DNA of 64,000 nucleotides from Arenicella chitinivorans (GTDB lineage Bacteria; Pseudomonadota; Gammaproteobacteria; Arenicellales; Arenicellaceae): contig NZ_BMXA01000007.1 in NCBI RefSeq assembly GCF_014651515.1, forward strand, positions 62,001 to 126,000, in the 5' to 3' direction. Below the pieces are notes generated by a model. It did no database searches. It was not told where the DNA came from and saw nothing but the letters and a program-made list of their open reading frames with translations. Below, in pieces: positions 17,981 to 27,294 of the stretch (its first letter is position 1; every line of letters begins with the position of its first letter). A program made the position numbers and the translations under genes.

Positions 17981-19033
17981 TTATGTTGCTCGATGGTCTC
18001 TGGGTGCCATTTTGTATCGCGCTTTGAACGCGCGATTAAATGAGGTGATGGAACCGTAGCCTAGGTTCAGGGCAATGTCGGTGATCGACAGTTCAGGCTT
18101 GGATGAGAGCCAATCGCACGCAAGCGGCATTCGTTGATCGTTCAGATAACTGGAAAAATTCCGGTAGCCCAACGTTTGGTTAATCAGATTTCTGAGCAGG
18201 TATTCTTTGGTGTCCAGCATGCTGGCGAGTTTGCTGACCGTTAGGTTTGGTTGTGTGAAGCCTTGGTCATGAATAAAGCTCTCTAACCTAAGATACAGTG
18301 CACTGTGTTCCTGTGGCAACGAATGGGGTGGCGTGTTTGGGGACGCTCGTTCTGTATCGGTGTGAGGTTGCGGTTGGCCTAGCGCGGCGTGAAGAAAATG
18401 GTTAACACCAAAAGACACCGAAAGCGACAACATTAATAGTGCCCCAAACAACGAGCCGACTTCACTTCGCATAAAGCGGCTTCCGCTAACTTCGCTGATC
18501 ACATACATCATGATGAGCGCGCATGCAGCGATCAAAAACAACGCGCGTTTGCGACGCCGTGCGTCGACCAAATCATCCCGCCATGATCTGATGCTTAGAA
18601 AAATGATGTGCAGTATCCCTAAGCCAGAGGCCAGATGCAGCACCTCGTGTACGGTACCACGGCCTTGTCCGAGTACAAAATAAGCCACATGCCAGAATGC
18701 GTACAGCGCGGGAATCAGTTTCAGCCAAGGTCGTGCCTGAAGGTAGACCTCAACCCGAGTTAGGCTGTGTAGCGCGTACAGCCAAAACACGATGGGCAAA
18801 CCGTCGGTCAGCGCCAACAAAATAGGACGAGCGGCGAGCGCCAACGGTGGGCGATAATGCATTGTAAAAATCACCGCGCCAAGGCAACAAATCAATAGAG
18901 TAGCGACTAAGCTACGTTCCACCGTGAGGCTTCTGCGCTGCACGGTAAGAGTTATTAGCCAAATCAGAAAGAACAGAAGCTGCCCTAAGCACAGCGAGCG
19001 TAGAAACAGATCGAGCAAAATCAATTGAGACAC
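17981..19033 (-). CDS. Membrane-bound AraC-family regulator
   Basis: 350 residues. About seven hydrophobic segments fill residues 5-220 (for example LLFFLIWLITLTV, LVATLLICCLGAVIF, LFLIAACALIMMYVI). An AraC/XylS helix-turn-helix domain occupies the last 95 (TVSKLASMLDTKEYLLRNLI and ITDIALNLGYGSITSFNRAF). This architecture is a known class of membrane-spanning AraC-type regulators with unknown signals. It could regulate the hydrolase gene that follows. Ligand unknown. Confidence 0.8.
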   Translation of the reverse strand: MSQLILLDLFLRSLCLGQLLFFLIWLITLTVQRRSLTVERSLVATLLICCLGAVIFTMHYRPPLALAARPILLALTDGLPIVFWLYALHSLTRVEVYLQARPWLKLIPALYAFWHVAYFVLGQGRGTVHEVLHLASGLGILHIIFLSIRSWRDDLVDARRRKRALFLIAACALIMMYVISEVSGSRFMRSEVGSLFGALLMLSLSVSFGVNHFLHAALGQPQPHTDTERASPNTPPHSLPQEHSALYLRLESFIHDQGFTQPNLTVSKLASMLDTKEYLLRNLINQTLGYRNFSSYLNDQRMPLACDWLSSKPELSITDIALNLGYGSITSFNRAFKARYKMAPRDHRAT

Positions 19034-19082
19034 GATTATTCCTATTCTCTACCCAAAGCCAGGCAGTGCTATGCTGCGCATC

Positions 19083-19667
19083 CTAAAACGGATAGTGGCT
19101 GAAAATCGATTCGACTTTTGCGCCGAGCTGCGCTTTGTCGTTATTAATTTTAGCAAACGAGCGTAGTCCGGCGATTTGGATTTGTACATGTTCAGCCAAT
19201 GCTTGTGGATTCTTGTTCGCGTCGACCTCGCCTTGTATCTGCGCTTGCTCTATCAATGCAACAATTTCCGCGGAAATCTCGCCAAAGTAACGCTTCGTTG
19301 CGTCAATTAAGTCTTGGTTCTCGGTCGTCAATTCGCTCAAGGTTTTGCACAGCATGCACATGCCATTGGGCGCATCAGTCAGGGTGTCGACGACCTGCGC
19401 ATTAACAAACGCTTTAAGCGCCGCTATGGGAGACGAATGCTGCGCGGTCAGTTGCCGGATCTGTGCTAAGCCCATATTCGCGTAGTTACGCAACGATTCC
19501 TTGAACAAGCCATCTTTGCTGCCGAAGGCTGAGTAAATGCTGCCCGGTCGCAGGTCGATCTCGTCTTGCAGGTTGCGCATTGAGGTTGCATGAAAGCCCT
19601 TCGCCCAATACAGGTTCATTGCCTTGTCGATCACTTTTTGGCGATCAAATTGTACTGTCTTTGCCAT
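19083..19667 (-). CDS. TetR-family repressor
   Basis: 194 residues. The N-terminal helix-turn-helix reads ATSMRNLQDEIDLRPGSIYS then AFGSKDGLFKESL, typical of TetR regulators, with a C-terminal ligand domain carrying CMLCKTL. It is divergent from the AhpD-like gene, and two palindromic sites at 19760-19798 lie between them. The second site overlaps the -35 of the likely AhpD-gene promoter. It therefore probably represses the neighbour, and possibly itself. Inducer unknown; the cysteine pair in the ligand domain makes an electrophile or oxidant sensor possible. Confidence 0.85.
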   Translation of the reverse strand: MAKTVQFDRQKVIDKAMNLYWAKGFHATSMRNLQDEIDLRPGSIYSAFGSKDGLFKESLRNYANMGLAQIRQLTAQHSSPIAALKAFVNAQVVDTLTDAPNGMCMLCKTLSELTTENQDLIDATKRYFGEISAEIVALIEQAQIQGEVDANKNPQALAEHVQIQIAGLRSFAKINNDKAQLGAKVESIFSHYPF

Positions 19668-19759
19668 ACTTCAAACCTCTCGCGACTTCTTGAGCATTCG
19701 TTCAATTATAGGTTTGTCTCTGTGTGGGGTAAAGCGCAGTCAGCCGAAGATGAGAATAA

Positions 19760-19811
19760 TTGAACGTTCATTCAAATATATATTGAACGTTCGTTCAATT
19801 ATGGTTATAGT
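19760..19811 (+). promoter_or_regulatory. Promoter with two TetR operators
   Basis: Two related palindromes, TTGAACGTTCATTCAA (19760-19775) and TTGAACGTTCGTTCAA (19783-19798), are spaced 23 bases start to start. The second overlaps a -35 TTGAAC (19783-19788), followed by a 17-base spacer and -10 TATAGT (19806-19811). A further half site GTTCAATTAT is at about 19699. The layout fits repression of the gene at 19910 by the divergent TetR protein. Confidence 0.75.
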
Positions 19812-19909
19812 GCACAGATCAAGCAAAGGTAGGTCGACGTGATTGCCCTGTTTCATTAGGGCGTAGTTCGCCACCATGATCAACAAACCCTTAGGACTAG
19901 AGAACCACT

Positions 19910-20458
19910 ATGAGCAAATTTACTTTTCACACCATCGAAACCGCACCTGAAGACAGCAAAGCTATTCTGGAAGGTGCTAAGAAGCAAATGGGCCTAGTGC
20001 CGGGCTTGTATGCCGCCATGGCCGAGTCACCTGAAACCTTACAAGCGTATCAACAATTGCATAAGTTTTTCACCGCGACCTCGTTTGACGCCGAGGAACT
20101 TACCGTGGTTTGGCAAACGATCAATGTTGAGCACGAATGTAAGTTCTGTGTGCCCGCGCACACCGCAATTGCGCATTCAATGAAGGTCGACCCAGCGATT
20201 ACCGACGCCTTGCGAAATCAAGCGCCGTTACCAACCGCCAAGCTGCAAGCACTGCACGACTTTACACTGGCCATGGTGCGCGAACGTGGTAATGTGAGCG
20301 ATGAACAAATGGAAACGTTTTTCGCAGCTGGATACAGCCAAAAGCAAGTCATCGAAGTTATCTTAGGTCTTTCGCAAAAGGTGATCAGTAACTACGTTAA
20401 TCACGTGGCCAAAACCCCGATCGACTCCATCTTTGAGGAATATGCTTGGCGTAAGTAA
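19910..20458 (+). CDS. AhpD-like carboxymuconolactone-decarboxylase-family protein
   Basis: 182 residues. It carries the AhpD-type active site: NVEHECKFCVPAHTAIAH, with Glu, CxxC and His in the expected spacing. It also has GLVPGLYAAMAESP and the late helix VIEVILGLSQKVISNYVNH. Family members act as peroxidatic or thiol-disulfide reductases, or as lyases. With a TetR repressor next door, a role in oxidant or electrophile defence is likely. Cytoplasmic. Strong promoter match upstream. Confidence 0.82.
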   Translation: MSKFTFHTIETAPEDSKAILEGAKKQMGLVPGLYAAMAESPETLQAYQQLHKFFTATSFDAEELTVVWQTINVEHECKFCVPAHTAIAHSMKVDPAITDALRNQAPLPTAKLQALHDFTLAMVRERGNVSDEQMETFFAAGYSQKQVIEVILGLSQKVISNYVNHVAKTPIDSIFEEYAWRK

Positions 20459-20494
20459 TGTCACCGCCATTGGTGGCAGAACGCACTAAATAAG

Positions 20495-20533
20495 TGACTT
20501 GGCCTATGCATCGGAATGACTAAGGCCAAGTCA
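20495..20533. terminator. Hairpin between convergent genes
   Basis: A perfect 10-bp stem TGACTTGGCC / GGCCAAGTCA with a 19-base loop sits between the AhpD-like gene and the convergent gene ending at 20598. There is no clear T run, so it may be a Rho-dependent or RNA-protecting hairpin rather than a canonical terminator. Confidence 0.4.
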
Positions 20534-20597
20534 TAAATGTCACCGCGTTGACTTAGGTTGGTCCTGTTCTAAGCCTTTGCGTTGACGTCTAACGGCA

Positions 20598-22637
20598 CTA
20601 ATCCCGCGTAAAATACAACGCGGTTGGTGCGATACCAGCAAAAAGCGTGTAAGGCGTGGCGTCCCAGCCGGTTGAGTAAATGGTGCCTCGGAATAGAGCT
20701 CGAAGACTCACGTTCAGCTTGGTACCTGCGGAGTACGTTACTTTGGTACTGCGAGAACCCTCATGTGACACTGAACCTTGATGCCGCGATGAGAAACTAT
20801 CCTCATGGCTCCAACCTAATCGATGGTAGCCTTGCTCTCGATTAAAGATCGCCCCGGTACTTAAGTATATATTCGAAGAACTGCTGACGTTACTTTTACG
20901 AAAATCAATATCGTAATAGAGTGCGGCGTCAACTGGAATAAATGACCGTCTTTTCGTATCAGTCATGCGTGCACGCGCCGCTTCCGCATCACCAAAATGG
21001 CCGTGGATGGTGATATCACCGCCGTCGACTATGGTGATTGGGGCGACACGTCTCACTAACTTTGTTGTATCAAAATCCCGTTTACCAGCAGTGCCTTCAA
21101 AGATTTTGTTGGAGTTATAGATAACGCTTCCTTCAGCGCGTGCGATCACGACAGGTTGCGTTCGGGTTCCATAGTTATTGGGGCCAGTCTCTTCGCTAAA
21201 ATTCGTGGCCCAGGCATTGTACATCATGGCATACGCACCGCCAGCTCGCGCGATAGCAGTAAACGTACCGAAAGTGATTACGCCTTCTTCGGCTGTTTCG
21301 TCAGTCACTATTTCGCCGGTTTGCACATCATACCTATTCAATTCGAAACGGCCGGTATGCCATGGCAACGGGCTGTCAATTTCGAGTTTCTCGTTCTCGG
21401 ACACATCTAAAGCAACGTCGTAAATACGCCATGCAGGTGCAAAATGAACCTCGGTATATGGTTGGTTGGCGGCGGAGCGGGTCCACCAGTCAATATCTGC
21501 AGAGCTGGTTATGGTGCGTGGCGGTTTCGCTTTAGTACGCTTGTTGTTTATCGAAAGCGTGCCAGAAAATGCATCACCGGCGGAAATAACACGTCCGCGC
21601 ATGCCTTGGCGATTTGGCAAGTGTATCGCAGCAAAAAAATCTGCCGAGATGAAGACGGTGATCGCGTCTTCATGGAGAAAATTACGATTAAGACTACTGG
21701 GTGAACTGTGTTCCAGAACCAATCGTTCTACATTGTTTCGAAACAAATCAAGCATGGCAGTTCGATGCAGTGATGAGTTATTGCGCATTTGCTCTGAGCT
21801 TGTGGGTATAGCGATACACTCTTTATTTTGCTCAAGCAGTACCGCACATCGTGCTTCCAGCATGCGCACTGCCCAGGAGTACATCATTTCACCTTGGCCA
21901 TAGTGCATTAAGGCGCTGGACATAGCCGACTGGTAGAACTTGTAAGGCGTTTCCAGGTCATCCATGGTGGCGTTTTCTAAGCCTAGCAACAGAATATTCA
22001 TCTGTTGTGTAAGAAGCGGTAACGAGTTGCCGAATCCATTTTTCGTCATCGCTACCGACAGTGTACCCAGCTTCCGGTCGACTTCGTGTTTAAAAACAAT
22101 GTCATTTGCCAACTGCAGCAACTGTTGCGGTGTGTACGAGACGGTGCCATTGCTAACCGGAAGGAAATGATCATTCCAGAGCACCTGAATCTCGGCAACC
22201 GCAGCCTGAGCAATGGTTTCAAGTGGTACGGCTTCGACTTTCGCTTCTATGCGGCTTAGCGCGTTTATTATTAAGCCTTGATTCTCTTGTAACCTACCAA
22301 TGTCTTTTTGCACTTGGTTTACGACTTCTTTTATTGCCGATAAGCCCTCGCGTAATTCGTTTTTGAACTCCTCTTCTTTGCGACCTGACATCGACGCCGC
22401 GGAATTGCAGATGAAACCTTCTAGCCCGTTGAGGTTTCTTGGGTTGTCTGGCGTGCTACAACTGGAGTCATAGACCTCGCCTAATGCATAATTAATTGCC
22501 TCTGTTACTACCTGTTGCGCAACCGCTTTTGCAGCTGCGGTGACCACTTCAGATTGCGCACGCGCAGGGGTGGCAAAGCAAGATAAACCGATTATATAGA
22601 GCGTCAAAGCGCACGAAAGCATACGATGTGTGTTCAT
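20598..22637 (-). CDS. Large secreted protein of unknown function
   Basis: 679 residues from ATG 22637. This start gives a signal peptide (MLSCALTLYIIGLSCFATPA ending in ARA); the frame could start at 22712 but would bury it. The mature N-terminus has helices and a coiled-coil stretch at about residues 90-150 (LSAIKEVVNQVQKDIGRLQE, then INALSRIEAKVEAVP). A further helical region follows. The C-terminal half looks beta-rich, with ITIVDGGDITIHGHFGD and YDVALDVSENEKLEI. No known domain is recognised. The helical-bundle then beta layout is reminiscent of some toxins or surface assemblies, but this is only a resemblance. Confidence 0.6.
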   Translation of the reverse strand: MNTHRMLSCALTLYIIGLSCFATPARAQSEVVTAAAKAVAQQVVTEAINYALGEVYDSSCSTPDNPRNLNGLEGFICNSAASMSGRKEEEFKNELREGLSAIKEVVNQVQKDIGRLQENQGLIINALSRIEAKVEAVPLETIAQAAVAEIQVLWNDHFLPVSNGTVSYTPQQLLQLANDIVFKHEVDRKLGTLSVAMTKNGFGNSLPLLTQQMNILLLGLENATMDDLETPYKFYQSAMSSALMHYGQGEMMYSWAVRMLEARCAVLLEQNKECIAIPTSSEQMRNNSSLHRTAMLDLFRNNVERLVLEHSSPSSLNRNFLHEDAITVFISADFFAAIHLPNRQGMRGRVISAGDAFSGTLSINNKRTKAKPPRTITSSADIDWWTRSAANQPYTEVHFAPAWRIYDVALDVSENEKLEIDSPLPWHTGRFELNRYDVQTGEIVTDETAEEGVITFGTFTAIARAGGAYAMMYNAWATNFSEETGPNNYGTRTQPVVIARAEGSVIYNSNKIFEGTAGKRDFDTTKLVRRVAPITIVDGGDITIHGHFGDAEAARARMTDTKRRSFIPVDAALYYDIDFRKSNVSSSSNIYLSTGAIFNREQGYHRLGWSHEDSFSSRHQGSVSHEGSRSTKVTYSAGTKLNVSLRALFRGTIYSTGWDATPYTLFAGIAPTALYFTRD

Positions 22638-22938
22638 AATTCCTATCCAAATGTCCAATATCCAATGAGTCTCACAACATAGCGCGCATTGAGTAATAAA
22701 GAAATTGGTCAAAAGTATGATTGGTTGTTGACTGACATCATTTGAAATCGTGCTGACAAGTGAGAAACGCTAAGGGTGGGGCTAGTTAGGCTTTGATGGG
22801 TTCGAACTGCTTTGGTTTATTGTTGAGATCGAACGATCAGTGGGTTAACGCGATTCTCATGCCGGCCATGGCATCCTATCGAGGATCAGGTCGACACTGA
22901 CCACAGACACTGTAATTAGTTTTTAACTAGAGTAATCG
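22638..22938. other. Intergenic region between divergent genes
   Basis: About 300 bases hold the promoters of the secreted protein gene and the DJ-1/PfpI gene. A small perfect palindrome GATCGAACGATC lies at 22827-22838. No other structure was recognised. Confidence 0.4.
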
Positions 22939-23610
22939 ATGAAGAATATTGTTATTTTTATGACCAACCATGCCACCTTGGGCGAGACGACTGAGGCGAA
23001 CGGAACCTACGCAGCAGAGTTGACGCATGCGGTAGCGGAATTTGATAAGGCAAATTTTACCTATGATTTAGTAAGCATCGCAGGCGGACCAGCACCGCTC
23101 TATGGTGAAAATGACTTTGACGATGACGCACACAAGCGTGTTCTTGCTGACCCAGCGTTCATGGCCAAGATAGAGTCAACCAAGAAAGCGAGCGACATCC
23201 AAATTGACGAGTATGACGCGGTTTTCTACCCTGGCGGTTTTGGCTTGTTGTCAGACCTGGCGACCAACGACGAGGTTGCTGCGTTAACCGCTAAGCTCTA
23301 TGACAAAGGTGGCATTGTTGGTGCCGTCTGTCATGGTCCAGCTGGGCTGCTTCCCGTGGTTTTGAGCTCGGGAGATAAGTTGTTGTCAACTAAAAAGGTG
23401 ACAGGTTTTACACGCGATGAAGAAGTAGCGGCGGAGACTATCGACAAAGTTCCCTTGGTGCTCGAAGACGAGCTGCGTAATTCAGCTAAGTCTTTTAGTA
23501 AGGTCGACGTATGGCAGGAACACATCGTGATAGATGGTCGGCTGATCACTGGTCAAAACCCAGCGAGTGCACATGCTGTTGGCAAAGCTATGGTGACTGC
23601 ATTGACGTAA
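22939..23610 (+). CDS. DJ-1/PfpI superfamily protein
   Basis: 223 residues. The nucleophile elbow is GAVCHGPAGLL, with the conserved reactive cysteine followed by histidine. The glutamate-bearing N-terminal part is TTEANGTYAAELTHA, and FYPGGFG and LITGQNPAS are standard for Hsp31/PfpI-like members. Length and motifs match proteins annotated as intracellular protease/amidase or glyoxalase III-like; activity on reactive carbonyls is common in the family. Single gene with its own terminator downstream. Confidence 0.82.
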   Translation: MKNIVIFMTNHATLGETTEANGTYAAELTHAVAEFDKANFTYDLVSIAGGPAPLYGENDFDDDAHKRVLADPAFMAKIESTKKASDIQIDEYDAVFYPGGFGLLSDLATNDEVAALTAKLYDKGGIVGAVCHGPAGLLPVVLSSGDKLLSTKKVTGFTRDEEVAAETIDKVPLVLEDELRNSAKSFSKVDVWQEHIVIDGRLITGQNPASAHAVGKAMVTALT

Positions 23611-23648
23611 CGCGATATTGGGAATCCATTAAACGCATCATATTAAAC

Positions 23649-23693
23649 GGGTCAGAGTCGAACTAAATTATATCGACGCTGGCCCTTTTCTTT
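23649..23693 (+). terminator. Rho-independent terminator of the DJ-1/PfpI gene
   Basis: Arms GGGTCAGAGTCGA (23649-23661) and TCGACGCTGGCCC (23673-23685) pair at 11 of 13 positions plus one G-T pair, followed by TTTTCTTT. It lies 38 bases after the stop codon. Confidence 0.75.
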
Positions 23694-23799
23694 GTCCTAT
23701 CGGCTCTAAAAATAGGTATATACACTCATTCATTTTCTTTCCTGAAGGCCTAAGCTCGTGTGCACGAGTCATATCACAACGTATATCACAGGGAATACT

Positions 23800-24777
23800 A
23801 TGCGCTTTCAAAAATACCTCACTTCATTAAGTTTCATTCTATTAACGGCCGTCATCACGAGCGTCACTGCCCATGCTCAAAATAAGGTTGTGGTGATTCC
23901 CCTCGCAGGGGACGCACAACCGTTACAAAATATTATTACTGTGAGCGCAAATAACGGAGACTTCACAAACCCGGTAGACGCCATAAACTCAATCTCGGAT
24001 GCGAGTAACACCAATCCGTATCTCATTGTACTTGGGCCAGGTAGTTACCCAATTATTGGCCAGCTGGTTATGAAAGATTACGTAAGTATCACGGGCAGCG
24101 GAATGGAGACCACTGAACTACGCGGAGCTGTAGGCGGTGCCGGTTTTACTGAGTCAGCAGCGTTTATTGTTGGTGCGCGTGAAGCCGATATTAGCGATTT
24201 GAGTATCGTAAATTCAGTGGGCCAAAACGTTGTGATCGGCGTGCACACCTCGCAACAAGACATGCGAATATCGCGCACCAGAGTGATTGTGTTTGGTGCA
24301 CTCAATTCACAATATGGTGTGGTAAACCAAGACGCTGAATTAAAATTGTACGAGAGTGAAATCACCAATACCGGGAGCGGTGGAACCTGCTACGGAATAT
24401 ACAGCTACTCAGATGCGGTGTTGAAGGTCAGTGATATGGATATGTCACTAAATTGTAACCACGGAACCCAATACGGCATCTATACCAACGCTTCCTCGTT
24501 TTCGTACGTAAGCAATTCGATCATTGACATCGACTGGGAAGGCGTAGGGGTGAACAATAGTTATGGCTATTTTTCGAATGGTAATAACAGCAAAGGCTAT
24601 ATCTCAGACAGCATTATCGGCGGCGAAAACGGTGCGGTATATGGCGGCTCAAGTATAGGGAACTACTACATTACACACGTTTCAAATTCCGATTTACGAT
24701 CTCACGCAAGCGGGAATGTGAATTGTAATTTCGTCAGATTTTATACTGGTTTTCCGTTGGATGATGAGTGTTCTTAG
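23800..24777 (+). CDS. Secreted parallel beta-helix protein
   Basis: 325 residues from ATG 23800, which begins a signal peptide (FILLTAVITSVTAHA). The upstream GTG at 23758 only lengthens it. The body resembles pectin-lyase-like right-handed beta-helices: a lead-in LIVLGPGSYPI, then SITGSGMETTELRG, and repeated short strands with ISDLSIVNS, YGIYSYSDAVL, YGIYTNAS and YVSNSIID. No catalytic residues of polysaccharide lyases are evident, so it may bind or display rather than cleave. Probably extracellular or periplasmic. Confidence 0.65.
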   Translation: MRFQKYLTSLSFILLTAVITSVTAHAQNKVVVIPLAGDAQPLQNIITVSANNGDFTNPVDAINSISDASNTNPYLIVLGPGSYPIIGQLVMKDYVSITGSGMETTELRGAVGGAGFTESAAFIVGAREADISDLSIVNSVGQNVVIGVHTSQQDMRISRTRVIVFGALNSQYGVVNQDAELKLYESEITNTGSGGTCYGIYSYSDAVLKVSDMDMSLNCNHGTQYGIYTNASSFSYVSNSIIDIDWEGVGVNNSYGYFSNGNNSKGYISDSIIGGENGAVYGGSSIGNYYITHVSNSDLRSHASGNVNCNFVRFYTGFPLDDECS

Positions 24778-24843
24778 TGGGTGTTAATATCTTAGGCACT
24801 GAATAAAATCAGGCGTATCGAGATGATCAATTGGTAAAGAATC

Positions 24844-24871
24844 AGCGAGGCTGCTTCCATGCGACCTCGCT
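24844..24871 (-). terminator. Possible terminator between convergent genes
   Basis: A 7-bp stem AGCGAGG / CCTCGCT with a 14-base loop, followed on the minus strand by GATTCTTTACC. It lies 10 bases after the stop of the secreted protein gene at 24882. Weak T run. Confidence 0.45.
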
Positions 24872-24881
24872 GGAAAGCTAC

Positions 24882-25460
24882 TTACTCCACAACCGCATTA
24901 AAATTGTTTACGCAGGGTTGTTGCGGCGTGTAAGTCACAGCGACTGGAACAATACCGCCACTGCTACATACGCCAACGATCGGGCCAATAAACGGCACAC
25001 CACCGCTCTTCACGTCTGATCCACCAAGCCACCAATTATTAACGGTGGTGAAATTGCCTTGCGCAACAATCATATTTTCACAGGTCGTGACTGTGTCACC
25101 TTGGGTAAGTGTGAGCGTGCCTTCAACGGCGAAGTTTAATTCATCTGGCATCGGCCCCGACGAGTCGCAGGCAATCGCATTGCCAGTACCGATTTGCTGT
25201 TTAAACCAGTTGGCCACGCTGCTCGATTTCTTGCGGCCTGCCTTGACTGTGATCGTGCACTTTCCGTCGCTGCCGCTGGCCGTGGTACCGCTGTAAGGCT
25301 GGCCGGACGTGATGGAATGGCCGGTTTCAGTAAAACTACATCCGGTCAAGCCATTGGTATGCAGGTATACATCGTTATCGTGTTCCTTGGTAGCATGGGC
25401 GGTTAAAGACGATGCGGTCATACACACGACCAGCGCCGAGAATACGAATTTGGATTTCAT
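24882..25460 (-). CDS. Secreted cysteine-containing protein of unknown function
   Basis: 192 residues with a clear signal peptide (FVFSALVVCMTASSLTAHA). The mature part has six spread cysteines (GCSF, KCTI, ACDS, TCEN, VCSS, PCVN), Gly/Ser/Thr-rich strands such as GTLTLTQGDTVTTC, and no recognised domain. The cysteines would allow disulfides after export. Stand-alone gene with a possible terminator downstream. Confidence 0.6.
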   Translation of the reverse strand: MKSKFVFSALVVCMTASSLTAHATKEHDNDVYLHTNGLTGCSFTETGHSITSGQPYSGTTASGSDGKCTITVKAGRKKSSSVANWFKQQIGTGNAIACDSSGPMPDELNFAVEGTLTLTQGDTVTTCENMIVAQGNFTTVNNWWLGGSDVKSGGVPFIGPIVGVCSSGGIVPVAVTYTPQQPCVNNFNAVVE

Positions 25461-25825
25461 CTATTTCCCCTTTATTGAAAAGTTAGTGATGGGTGAACAC
25501 CAACGCTAAGTCGTACAAGTGAGTTCAATGCGTCGGTCAAAAGAGGATAGGCCCGAGCAACGGAACTGAAAATTACAGACTATTACAGATGCCAAGTGAG
25601 CTTTGAGGGGCGCCATTATGGGGTGTATTAAAAAAGGCAGGTATGCAGGGAAGTGGGTGTCCAGTAAAACATTAATCCGTCGGTATTGGCTTTTTGTGTA
25701 TTCCTAGTCGGCTGACCAGCAGATAGTTGGACAGGCAAAAGGCTAAAGAACTTGTTGCTCAAAGTGTCTTCGTTATTTCACGAGCATTGCTTTCATCGAT
25801 AACGTATGGCAAGTAAACTCCATGG
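25461..25825. other. Intergenic region at the edge of an AT-richer island
   Basis: 365 bases without a supported gene. GC falls across this stretch into the DUF2971 gene. No tRNA fragment, insertion sequence end or clear hairpin was seen. Confidence 0.35.
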
Positions 25826-26632
25826 ATGATCGATTTATTAAAAGACATTCCTCCAGAAAAAGCCTTAGCTCACTACACAACCATGCCAACTGCTTTGGAA
25901 GGGATACTTAGAACGCATAGCATCCGATTTAGACCAATAACAGCGGCTAACGATCCGAGAGAGTCACGTCGCAGATGGTCGGGAATTAGTTGGGAGGGAG
26001 CAAACTCTAAATTTGAGTCAACAGTCTTATCAGAGTTCGAAAGAGCCCAAACAGAATATGTGAAAATGTTTTGCTTTAGTAAGTCTGATCCAAACATTCA
26101 CCCCTTGTTTACTCAAGCTGGGCTGTGTTATGCCTTACCTAACATGTGGGCGCATTACGGCGATAGGCACAAGGGTGTCTGCCTTTTATTTGATGAATCA
26201 AAGATCGTCGAAATGATACCGCCCGGTAAACTTATGGCTGCTGAGTCAATATCTTATGATGATTTCTTTTTAGAGAATCAAAGTATCGGGTCCTTCGGTA
26301 ATTTTGATCAGATAGATGCGGAATTTGGTGGAAATGTTAGTGAATTCGTTAAGGCTCACATTCAAAAAGAGTTCCAGCCCGATTTACTGAAGAAAGACAA
26401 TGGTTGGCGCGGCGAACAAGAGTTTAGAGCATTGATCTATGATCGAGACCCTGACACTCGAGAACACCTTGATCTGGGGTATGGAGAAAGCCTCGTGGGT
26501 ATTGTTCTAGGAATTGATTTTAGTGAGGTGTATATCCCCCTGATTAAAGAGTATACAAGTAGCCAGGTACGTTTATGGAGATTGGCCTGGTCTGAATCAG
26601 ATGGGACTTATAAAACTAAAATTATTACGTAG
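25826..26632 (+). CDS. DUF2971 family protein
   Basis: 268 residues. It shows the DUF2971 pattern: LAHYTTMPTALEGILRTHSI, RFRPITAANDPRE, MFCFSKSD, MWAHYGDRHKGVCLLFD, WRGEQEFRALIYD. No signal peptide or membrane helix is seen. The biochemical role of the family is undefined; members are frequent in accessory regions. Codon use is AT-richer than the chromosomal genes to its left, suggesting transfer. It faces the two-gene membrane operon at 26725-28310. Confidence 0.7.
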   Translation: MIDLLKDIPPEKALAHYTTMPTALEGILRTHSIRFRPITAANDPRESRRRWSGISWEGANSKFESTVLSEFERAQTEYVKMFCFSKSDPNIHPLFTQAGLCYALPNMWAHYGDRHKGVCLLFDESKIVEMIPPGKLMAAESISYDDFFLENQSIGSFGNFDQIDAEFGGNVSEFVKAHIQKEFQPDLLKKDNGWRGEQEFRALIYDRDPDTREHLDLGYGESLVGIVLGIDFSEVYIPLIKEYTSSQVRLWRLAWSESDGTYKTKIIT

Positions 26633-26724
26633 GACAAAATAGCGCGTCTGTAACTGAAAAAGAAGGGACCTAAAAGCTGCTACCAGAGTTCGCGAATACA
26701 TGGCCATTCAGCTCAAGGTAGTAA

Positions 26725-27294
26725 TTAGAAATTTTGCAGGTCCGTGTAGATTGAAAACCCGCCTTCATTCTCAGCAGTGTAAATATTGACACAGAGTTGT
26801 TTTTTTATTTTTTCCCTTCCCTTGTGTTCGATTCCCCATGTGATTTCCATTGGACTCGAGTTGGGTTGAAGAACACCGTTGCATGTGTCCAATATCGATG
26901 CTATTTCTTCCTCAACTGAGCGCCCTTCTGTTATGAAACTAGTATCTTCGCCTTTGTTGAACTCTTGATTTATTTCACGCTCCCAAGGGTCGTCGCCGTA
27001 AAAATCAACCCTCATTTTAGGTCGATTATTAGTTATCCCCGTCCCGGTTATACTGGTTATATGTGCTGCTTTTTTGCCTAAGTTATAAAGCCGCAATCTG
27101 CAATTAATATAGTGGTCGTGGGGGTTAAATTCTTTCTTGAGGCATTCTGGATGTTTGGTCAGTTCAGCCTCAAAAACAACCTTAATGTTTTCTCTTTCAT
27201 ATAAATAATGCCTAACTGCAAAACCTATTCCGCCAAAAACAATTGGTGATGCAACACCAATCAGCGCAATTATTTGTGGGTTGCAAATTTTCAT
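26725..27294 (-). CDS. Single-pass membrane protein of unknown function
   Basis: 189 residues, with one N-terminal membrane helix (ALIGVASPIVFGGIGFAV) and a soluble, probably periplasmic domain containing ECLKKEFNPHDHYINCRLRL and ITSITGTG. No family recognised. Its start overlaps the stop of the preceding gene by four bases, so the two are translationally coupled and probably act together. Confidence 0.55.
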   Translation of the reverse strand: MKICNPQIIALIGVASPIVFGGIGFAVRHYLYERENIKVVFEAELTKHPECLKKEFNPHDHYINCRLRLYNLGKKAAHITSITGTGITNNRPKMRVDFYGDDPWEREINQEFNKGEDTSFITEGRSVEEEIASILDTCNGVLQPNSSPMEITWGIEHKGREKIKKQLCVNIYTAENEGGFSIYTDLQNF

